In this document: piece after piece, positions 58,069 to 64,000 of the stretch
How the letters are laid out: the number at the start of each line of letters is the position of its first letter
How positions within the stretch are numbered: the first letter of the stretch is position 1
DNA from: Hydractinia symbiolongicarpus
Lineage: Eukaryota; Cnidaria; Hydrozoa; Anthoathecata; Hydractiniidae
DNA: 64,000 nucleotides
Reading direction: 5' to 3'
Assembly (NCBI RefSeq): GCF_029227915.1
Contig: NC_079877.1
Span: 16,912,851 to 16,976,850 of the forward strand
Made by a program: the position numbers and the translations under genes
Notes under the pieces: model-generated
Told to the model about the DNA's origin: nothing
The model's input: only the letters and a program-made list of their open reading frames with translations
Database searches by the model: none

Positions 58069-58945
58069 CTAGTATTCCACGGAGTGGAAGCGCCAATCCA
58101 AGATGTTCAACTGCGCATCTTGGAGCAAGTACACATAACAACGGATATCCTCACTTGTATCGTTATCTTTCTTGGTATTTTTCTTGGTCATGTGGAGAGT
58201 GATGGCATCGCTAAGGCTTTGCAAGGGTCGGCAAGAACCATGGAGACTGTGATCTGGACTACTCCGTAAAGAACCGACCGATAGTCTCTTTGCTATTGTG
58301 GAATCCGAAGAGTTCAACGATTTGTTCAAAATGATCTTTGGGGAGCATAGCATGCGAGTAAAGTTCATTCGGCTCACCTTCCACCGTGATCACGATTTTC
58401 TCTAACTTTGGGTTGTAGAAGGTCCCGTTGGCTCCACTGTACGCATTCACTTTTCCGGGGTCCACGAACAACAGTAAAACGCCCTTCACAGACCTGGCAG
58501 AATTGTTGATCTGGAGGTTGTAGGAGGTATCAGCTTTCTTCATCTTTATAACCTTGCTGCGGAATACACGCTCATAGGGCAGGGCGAGTTTCGAGTATCG
58601 AAACATCATAGCACTCGCGAGATCTTTGTTTGTCACTTTATCGAATTCGAACGCGATGTTGGTGATCTTGTAACCAGCATCGGCTGGTTTAGCTTCGGTA
58701 GACCGTTAGTTTGGTGTACCAGCAGTACAAACTGTAACCTATCATATAAACTCGCTTGATAGAATGGTAGATTCCTCGTCAACTCAAACACTTTGCCGAT
58801 GGGGATGCAAATGGTGTTCCCATACGCTGCTACGATCGCATCTTCTTCATCGTTGCTTGCATGGTTGCTAGCTTTTACCGAGAGGCCACTCACCTCTGTT
58901 GGACTTGTACTTTGCTCTCGGATTATACGAGTACATGTTCATCAT
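58069..58945 (-). pseudogene. Probable virion-type structural protein (capsid candidate), frameshifted
   Basis: Three overlapping frames form one gene from ATG 58945 (behind TTATAAAA): MMNMYSYNPRAKYKSNR; then KASNHASNDEEDAIVAAYGN and LTRNLPFYQASLYDRLQFVL; then YSKLALPYERVFRSKVIKMK and SVKGVLLLFVDPGKV; then DAQLNILDWRFHSVEY at the end. Frame changes occur near 58895, 58690 and 58310. The beta-rich look and its place beside the ATPase-integrase block suggest a capsid-type protein, but about 290 residues is short for a Polinton major capsid protein, so it may be a minor one. Identity is inference. Confidence 0.45.
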
Positions 58946-58958
58946 TTTTATAACAAAC
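58946..58958. promoter_or_regulatory. Minimal divergent promoter region
   Basis: Only 13 bases (TTTTATAACAAAC) separate the ATG of the minus-strand structural gene from the ATG of the plus-strand gene. Any promoter must be this A+T-rich stretch or lie inside coding sequence. Confidence 0.4.
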
Positions 58959-59838
58959 ATGAAGCAACTCTACGTCACAGATATAGAGAACCCTACGATA
59001 TTTGAGGAGTACCTGGGCCAGGATACGAGGATAGCTCTGAAACCGATCAGTATCCGCTCTATGTGGCTGAATCTTTTAGAAAAAAAGAACAATATCAAGA
59101 TTCATAAAGCGGTGTCTGGGTCGACCGATGATGGGAACTTTAATGTTGGGGCTTTTGAATCCCTCATCACGATCGAGAAGGGTCTATATAGGATCGAGGA
59201 TCTCGTGACCATAGTCAACAACCAAGCAGGGAACAAGATCAAGTTCTTCGTACTCAGGAATGGAATGTGCAGGGTTAGGGTTCGCAAGGGGTACGTTGCA
59301 ATAGTCGATAAATCACTGTTGGACCTTATGAGATATAATCTTCATACAGAAGCAATGTTTACCGAGGGCGACCATGACAGCTTCTACAAGACCGACGTCT
59401 ACCAGCGGCTGAGACTCACTTGTCACCAGTTGGACGAAACCCATGCCTTACTTAACGGAAATAAATCCAAGATACTAGCCATGCTCCCCACCAAAGAGCT
59501 AAACGCATGGGGAGATATGTTGACGTGGAGTTTCAATAACCCTGTTTACCCCCCCCCCCCCCCTAGGTGTCAAGGGTAGAAAGCATGAGCGCATCAGACT
59601 ACTAGCGGAGACCAAGTTGAACTCTATCGTTGACTTGATTTCGAAAGCCGTAGAGAATGGTGTGATCAGCGACTACGAGTTCAGCCTAATCATGCAGGAA
59701 AAGCAAAAGTACATGGTGCTGAAGAAGCAGATCAGACAGTGTGTCAGGAAGATCGTGGACTCAAATGAACGGGAACGTGTGAAGCTTGTCGCAAAAGGGC
59801 GTGAGGAGGCGAAGAACGAGCTTTTGAAAAAACTTTAA
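58959..59838 (+). pseudogene. E2 large plus-strand protein, split by a 15-C homopolymer
   Basis: ATG behind TATAACAAAC opens 207 codons: MKQLYVTDIENPTIFEEYLG, GLYRIEDLVTIVNNQAGN, YVAIVDKSLLDLMRYNLHTE and a C-terminal WGDMLTWSFNNPVYP. A run of 15 C (59549-59563) then changes phase and the frame ends at 59579. In the next frame, coding continues from the C run to TAA 59838: RLLAETKLNSIVDLISKAVE, a helical Lys/Glu-rich tail. The two parts are surely one ancestral gene; the proline-coding run is the joint. Function unknown; a virion or attachment protein is possible. Confidence 0.6.
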
Positions 59839-59888
59839 TCTGCTCAGTATGTCAGCGGTACTTAGAGGAGCCACCGGCTTATTCATAA

Positions 59889-59914
59889 TCTAGTGTGTTG
59901 TTCAACATACTAGA
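59889..59914 (+). terminator. Gene-end hairpin in E2
   Basis: TCTAGTGTGTTG pairs with CAACATACTAGA, 12 bp with one G.U wobble in plus-strand RNA, about 50 bases after the plus-strand stop at 59838. Confidence 0.6.
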
Positions 59915-59985
59915 CGATTTAGAGTACTTCTCCAGTATCACGATCGATGATGTAGTCACCATTATGTACGACGCATCACTGCTTT

Positions 59986-60192
59986 TCAGAGAGCTGTCTC
60001 GAGTAATTCTTCGAGATTTTTCTGCCAAGCGATCGTGACGCAAGGTTCGCAATAGGGACCATCTGTTTGTGTAGAAGCGTCCTTGTTTTTGACCTTGCGG
60101 ATTGCTTCGAGGAGTTCAGCTTTTTTCATAGTTGAGTAGTTACGAACCTTTAGTGCATTCGCTTCTTATTTCAGTGCCTTAACGTAGTTCAT
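59986..60192 (-). pseudogene. Small SAP/HeH-like protein with a C-x2-C pair
   Basis: ATG 60192 lies behind AGAAACAAAC. The frame reads MNYVKALK, TAA (60166-60168), then EANALKVRNYSTMKKAELLE followed by AIRKVKNKDAS and YCEPCV, ending TGA 59986-59988. The L-K-x-x-x-Y-S-x-M-K-K-A-E-L-L-E pattern resembles SAP/HeH DNA-binding motifs. A second frame with DYIIDRDTGEVL to about 59925 may be the original C-terminus. One nonsense codon and probably one frameshift. DNA binding is inference from the short motif. Confidence 0.45.
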
Positions 60193-60257
60193 GTTTGTTT
60201 CTATGGCTGAATACCAACCTTTACATCAACTACAACTCAGTAACACCCTAAGCGCTG

Positions 60258-60285
60258 ATCAGGTAAACCAGAAGGTTCACCTGAT
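60258..60285 (-). terminator. Gene-end hairpin in E2, minus-strand type
   Basis: Arms ATCAGGTAAACC and GGTTCACCTGAT (12 bp, loop AGAA) differ at one pair: it is an A.C mismatch in plus-strand RNA but a G.U wobble in minus-strand RNA. The gene that ends next to it (60310) is on the minus strand, in agreement. Confidence 0.65.
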
Positions 60286-60309
60286 TACTACCTGATTGAC
60301 TGTCATTTC

Positions 60310-61074
60310 TTACTCGAGGTCTACGGTGTCGTCGGATGGTAGAGAGTCAAATTTTTCGGCTTCTTCTTCTGAAAAATCTCCCTCATCCACATCAATCATC
60401 AGCGATTGCTTTGGTATGTCGTGAGCCCCAGTGATTATCGCTTGCCGAATCTCGAGGCTCCTTTCTGGGATGGTGTTAGACGAAAGGTACACATCTCTGT
60501 AAGTTATGGCTGCCACCATGGAAAGCCTCTTCCCTTCATAATTCACCGGATTCACTTGCTGCCGGTGCCTGTTGAAGAATGGCGTGGTTATCTTCCTGAC
60601 TGGTTTACCGTCTTCATACTTTGTGCTCTGCTGGCAAAAGGTGGGAATTGATCTCTCCTTGATCGGGGAGTTATCTGATTTGTGCTTGATCATGGGGTGC
60701 TTGTAGTTCTTGGCGAGCTCACAGATCCGGGCGTCAATCTTTTGCATGCACTCGATATAAGCGGACTGCTTTGCATTTTCTGGGTCGATGATAAAGCACA
60801 CTTTCCACTTGGCGGTCTCGTTATATTTTTGGATACCATAGCTATTCTGCTAGGGAGCCTGGATGCAGAGGGATGTGATCTTGTCTTTTGACACATTGCA
60901 CTTAAACTTGATCGTGTGGTCATTGAGTTAAAAGTCGACCATCGACGAGATCACGACCTTGTTCACATCGACTTCGGAAGGTTTCATGATTTTCAAGTCT
61001 GCATTGAACAAGAGGTTCGTGGTTGGTACTTCGATTCCGGAAAAGTTTAGTGTTTTGTTCATTTTGTCAGACAT
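60310..61074 (-). pseudogene. E2 conserved protein of about 250 residues with two nonsense codons
   Basis: From ATG 61074-61072 (MSDKMNKTLNFSGIEVPTT; Met5 is an alternative start) one frame runs to TAA at about 60310, interrupted only by TAA after SSMVDF and TAG after CIQAP. Further blocks are TAKWKVCFIIDPENAKQSAY, NYKHPMIKHKSDNSPIKERS, VRKITTPFFNRHRQQVN and an acidic C-terminus (EGDFSEEEAEKFDSLPSDD). No family recognised; the pattern could suit a DNA-binding or terminal protein. Damage is limited to two point mutations. Confidence 0.55.
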
Positions 61075-61279
61075 GTCTTTTATTGTAGAAAACAAAACCT
61101 CAACTAGCATCACATGGACAGCTATCACCATTATACGTGATGTACTCTTGGTAGCAGTGCTAGCACAACAGCTTAGCTTTTATACAGAACCTTCGTCAAC
61201 AGGAGCATCTGTCATAGGTGTCGAGTACTCGTTCACACTCATCGCATTGTTGCATTTATCTTACAACCTCGGGTTGTAA
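61073..61279 (+). CDS. Small membrane protein of E2 (68 aa)
   Basis: ATG 61073 opens MSFIVENKTSTSITWTAITI, then a first hydrophobic stretch (DVLLVAVLAQQLSFY) and a second (VIGVEYSFTLIALLHLSYNL) before TAA, which lies inside the following hairpin. Its ATG overlaps that of the minus-strand neighbour within a CATG. Two-TM prediction is by eye. It may be real because the gene-end hairpin coincides with its stop. Confidence 0.45.
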   Translation: MSFIVENKTSTSITWTAITIIRDVLLVAVLAQQLSFYTEPSSTGASVIGVEYSFTLIALLHLSYNLGL

Positions 61280-61283
61280 GATA
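61257..61283. terminator. Gene-end hairpin between convergent E2 genes
   Basis: TATCTTACAACC and GGTTGTAAGATA pair perfectly (12 bp) around a TCG loop. It contains the plus-strand stop codon and lies about 30 bases from the stop of the minus-strand repeat gene. Confidence 0.7.
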
Positions 61284-61314
61284 GTCAGTGATCTCCATGC
61301 CTTATACTAAAATC

Positions 61315-61749
61315 TCACGAGGGCTCCCAGTGGACCATTTCCTGGGATCTTAAATGCTCCGGGACGTATTCTAGTAGCAAAGGCACGCGCCAAACAGCCC
61401 AAGCACACATCTATTGTGTCTTGAAATTGTCCGGAATAACCACGAGTAGCCAGGGGTTCTCTTGAACCGCCCTCGTGCACATTTCCTGGGTCATTAACCA
61501 ATCCGGAACGAACTCGAGCATCTCGGAATCATCATGCACGGCCTCCGTACACATTTCCTGAGTCTTGAAATGGTCTGGAACGCCCTCGAGTGCCCTGGGA
61601 TTATCTTGAACAGCATTCGTACACATTTCATGTGTCTTAAGGATATCCGGGATAACCCCGAGCGCTCTGGGATATTCTTTAACCACCTTGATACACACTT
61701 TCTGCATCTTGAAACGATCGTGAGTTGCATTCTCATGATGTCGGCTCAT
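61315..61749 (-). pseudogene. 24-residue repeat protein of E2
   Basis: ATG 61749 lies behind ATAATAATAAAC. After a 13-residue leader, five tandem 24-residue repeats follow with consensus (K)TQEMC-x-x-A-V-x-x-x-P-x-x-L-x-x-V-P-D-x-F. The start of the fifth repeat carries TAG where the others have GAG (TQ-stop-MC), and the frame then runs on to a TGA at 61315-61317. The repeats look like paired helices forming a solenoid, usually a protein-binding surface. A host-interaction or virion-tail role is possible but unproven. Confidence 0.6.
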
Positions 61750-61939
61750 GTTTATTATTATATCCCTGCCTCAACTAGCAGTCACAACTCTAGGGACTCT
61801 CCCCTACTCACTCGCGCAATCTCTATTTGTGTTGATGTCAGCATTATTCCCGCTAGTCGCTATTGCGCATGCGTTGGATTTTATCGGAATCGGATTTGTT
61901 TTTCGGATGCCGTCGGATTTATCGATTTTGGGAGGGTAG
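61748..61939 (+). CDS. Possible small hydrophobic protein at the right end of E2
   Basis: ATG 61748 opens 63 codons with long hydrophobic stretches (ATG followed by FIIISLPQLAV; SLFVLMSALFPLVAIAHALD). Its ATG overlaps that of the repeat gene within CATG, as for the gene at 61073. No family. It could be a chance frame opposite a promoter, so confidence is low. Confidence 0.3.
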   Translation: MFIIISLPQLAVTTLGTLPYSLAQSLFVLMSALFPLVAIAHALDFIGIGFVFRMPSDLSILGG

Positions 61940-61985
61940 GGGTTTAGGTGGGGGTGGAGGTGGTGGAAGCGGGGGTTTGACGGGG
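61929..61985 (+). other. G-rich tract with G-quadruplex potential at the E2 end
   Basis: GGGAGGGTAGGGG, then after seven bases GGGGG, then further GG/GGG runs to about 61985. This satisfies the usual four-run G-quadruplex rule with short loops. It lies where the E2 coding content ends. Confidence 0.5.
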
Positions 61986-61990
61986 TAAAG

Positions 61991-64000
61991 GTGTCAAAGG
62001 AACTTAAATTCACTCCTTCCTACTACTGATTCAGCTCTCCACTTATAAATCCTGGCATTGCTGTTACAACATCAAAACTAATTAGAGACCATGCCCCAAA
62101 CCGCATTAAGATTCATAATGAGAGAATGATCTGTCTTTTTTGTGTGTATTTTGTGTATTCTTGTCAGTACGGGCCTACGTTTTAAAACGAGGATTATATT
62201 ACATCATCGATCTCGGGAAATGCGTATTAAAACACTAGTAATGAAGTTTGCCCAAATAACCTATTTCGTGATGGCGTAACATGAAAAAATACAACCTCGT
62301 TATTTTGTCTCCCATAATGGTTTCCGATCTTCCTTTCCTGACCACCAGAATTCATAATGTGAGAAAGAAACCACTTTGTTTATTCAGGCGTACAAGTCTT
62401 ATTATAAATTTAAAATTGATAAGGCAATCTTAGGTTGTATTATTTTTGTTGTAATTATTTTTGTAAACAATTTGGTAGCTAGGTAAAATCTTTTATTTGT
62501 TTAATACCTAGCTAGCTATAGCTAGCTATAATATTTGTTTTTAATGATGGATCCCAAACGGAAGTAGCATAAAACGGAGTTGCAAATGTAAGTAGTTCGA
62601 GGATTCATTGTCAACTTTTATGTGCCAGTAAACCACTGCTTGCATCAAGTTTTGTGAAGTATCAAAGCATCCATCATTTCTGCAAAAATTCTTCAATTGT
62701 AGCTAGGTAGCTAGCTTTATAGTGATGCTTTTTAATAATGGCTTTGTGTAAATCTCTCTGGTCAAAACATATCCTTAATTTATCATTTGAATTCTAAACA
62801 ACCACTAGCCGGCCTACCCATTCTTACCCATTGAAATTTCCCTTGCTGCCATCATGGAGAGTCAGAGCAACAGGCTTGTCGTCAACAGTGGTCTGGTGAT
62901 GTACCAATCTCATCAAAACAGTGATCACAAGGGTGCCGATAAGTGGCATACACTGTAAAAGGTGCGAGCGTTTTCGGGCAAGTTTGGCGTTTCAAAAAAA
63001 TTCAAGTATTTGCCTGAAAAAACCTGCATAGACCCGAACAATCCAAACAATGATAAATAAATTATATATATAAACTTTATTAACTCCTTCTGTTCAAGCA
63101 CCTTCTTCCAACTACTAATTAAAAAAAAACAATTATATATTTTTTTTAATGGCGTTATTCTCTCATAACATTAATTAAGTGATTATTATAAGATGTATCA
63201 TGATGTTTATGATGTAGATCGGGGAAATCACAATGCATAGTAAAAGTTAACCCCACGATTGATCGTGACTTTCATGCTAAAAAATATTACTATCGCGACA
63301 GCAGATTGCTTAGTCCTTCTTAAATCTAAAGTATTTTAAAATGAGTCAAAAATGTTTAACACTATTTGTACTTTGCACTAATCTTAATCCCACTAAAATT
63401 TTTGTGGGATTAAGATTCTAATTTTTTTTAGAAAATTTGGTCCCAACGGATCAATGGAAATGTTTTTAACAGGTGGTAACAACAGGTGGTAACAGGTGTC
63501 ATAGGCAATATAAAACGCCATTATGTGTATTCAATCTATTGAACTTAACCACTCCGAAGGAGATCTGATGATGTCATGAGACATTTGATGGCGTCATCAC
63601 CTGTCACTTGTTGTTGTTTTATGCATGTTAGGATTGACTATCTAGGCAAGTTTCAATGCCTTGGCATTTATACTTTTGAAATTATGGAGGGGGAATCCCC
63701 CCTCCTGAACAGCCCCAAAAAGCCTAGTACGAATAGGGTTACGGTCAGAACAATAAAATGTGCAAAATATTTATTCAAATCGCCGCTGTAACAGTTTTTC
63801 TGATTGACGTTGGCACAGGTAAAGTGCGGAGATGAATGCTGAGGTGATTTGAAAAAACTAAGTTTGTGTCAGCAAAATTTTGCTGAGGCGAATTTTATCT
63901 TTGCATATGACATTTTTTTTCGAAGTTTATAGAATCCGTCAATTGCTTTGAATCTGTCATAAATATATACTGATTTATATCGGCATAAGAGGGTATTCCC
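61991..64000. other. Right flank; no supportable gene
   Basis: A+T-rich sequence with TAGC microsatellite-like runs near 62510-62530. A perfect 14-bp-arm hairpin lies at 63380-63417 (AATCTTAATCCCAC / GTGGGATTAAGATT, 10-base loop). Short frames at about 62800-62950 (minus) and 63576-63791 (plus) are not supported by splice sites or families. Confidence 0.4.

Larger units (their letters stand above)
52519..61990. mobile_element. Polinton-like element E2 (younger, G+C-richer)
   Basis: Left half reads plus (polymerase, zinc/HNH, accessory genes, ATPase); the right half alternates strands. The composition is visibly richer in G+C than E1 and the flanks, and lesions are fewer (single stops and short frameshifts), so it is the later insertion or came from a different source lineage. 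Integrase, packaging-type ATPase and B-family polymerase together are the Polinton/adintovirus signature. Terminal inverted repeats and a 6-bp target duplication were looked for and not found by eye; limits are approximate. Confidence 0.75.

Noticed and set aside
52480-62000. Terminal inverted repeats and 6-bp target duplication of E2
   Set aside because: Compared the ends by eye and found no convincing pair; boundaries are therefore approximate rather than asserted.
62800-62950. Minus-strand retroelement coding fragment
   Set aside because: About 30 open residues with a stop; too short and without a diagnostic motif.

Overview
This is an A+T-rich, intron-bearing animal genome window. Secreted proteins with chitin-binding (CBM14) domains, a lipoxygenase, LINE, Helitron and pogo debris and two Polinton-like virus-derived elements together suggest a cnidarian, perhaps a hydrozoan; that placement is an inference. 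Only three host genes can be supported with splice-consistent models.

Layout. 1-199: tail of a pogo-like transposase. 1252-4637 (minus): a three-exon gene whose C-terminal half resembles the Cut8/STS1 proteasome-tethering family. 5-15 kb: a repeat-rich stretch with a pogo-type MITE, a decayed LINE carrying an SGNH-hydrolase segment, tandem short Helitron-like units, two minisatellites and a complete but dead pogo-like element (9544-11609). 16437-22885 (plus): a 12-exon gene for a 719-residue secreted protein, signal peptide + one CBM14 domain + lipoxygenase catalytic domain, with no PLAT domain and with Cys in place of the first iron-ligand His. 24592-29796 (plus): an 8-exon gene for a 344-residue secreted protein, signal peptide + two CBM14 domains + glycosylatable linker + rhodanese domain. 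The two genes are adjacent, co-oriented and built the same way, with mostly phase-1 introns, which suggests enzymes tethered to a chitinous matrix.

30.4-34.3 kb is a G+T-rich low-complexity domain holding a large 14-bp minisatellite. 36.5-44.5 kb holds LINE fragments, another Helitron-like array, a TIR element and a small inverted-repeat element.

44.6-62 kb is occupied by two neighbouring, diverged Polinton-like elements. E1 (about 44.6-51.8 kb) is A+T-rich and heavily decayed: a B-family DNA polymerase broken by frameshifts and a 1.1-kb insertion, small accessory genes and an rve-type integrase. E2 (about 52.5-62 kb) is richer in G+C and younger: a truncated, different B-family polymerase, a zinc-ribbon/HNH nuclease pair, a packaging-type ATPase, an integrase with a mutated catalytic residue, probable virion-type genes, a 24-residue-repeat protein and a SAP-like small protein. 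Several small genes are shared by both. Almost every gene end in both elements is followed by a short strong hairpin; where arms differ, the mismatch is a G.U wobble only on the transcribed strand. Many start codons sit directly behind an ATAAA(C)-type motif. This compact self-contained expression architecture is the most system-like finding in the window, together with the chitin-binding lipoxygenase.
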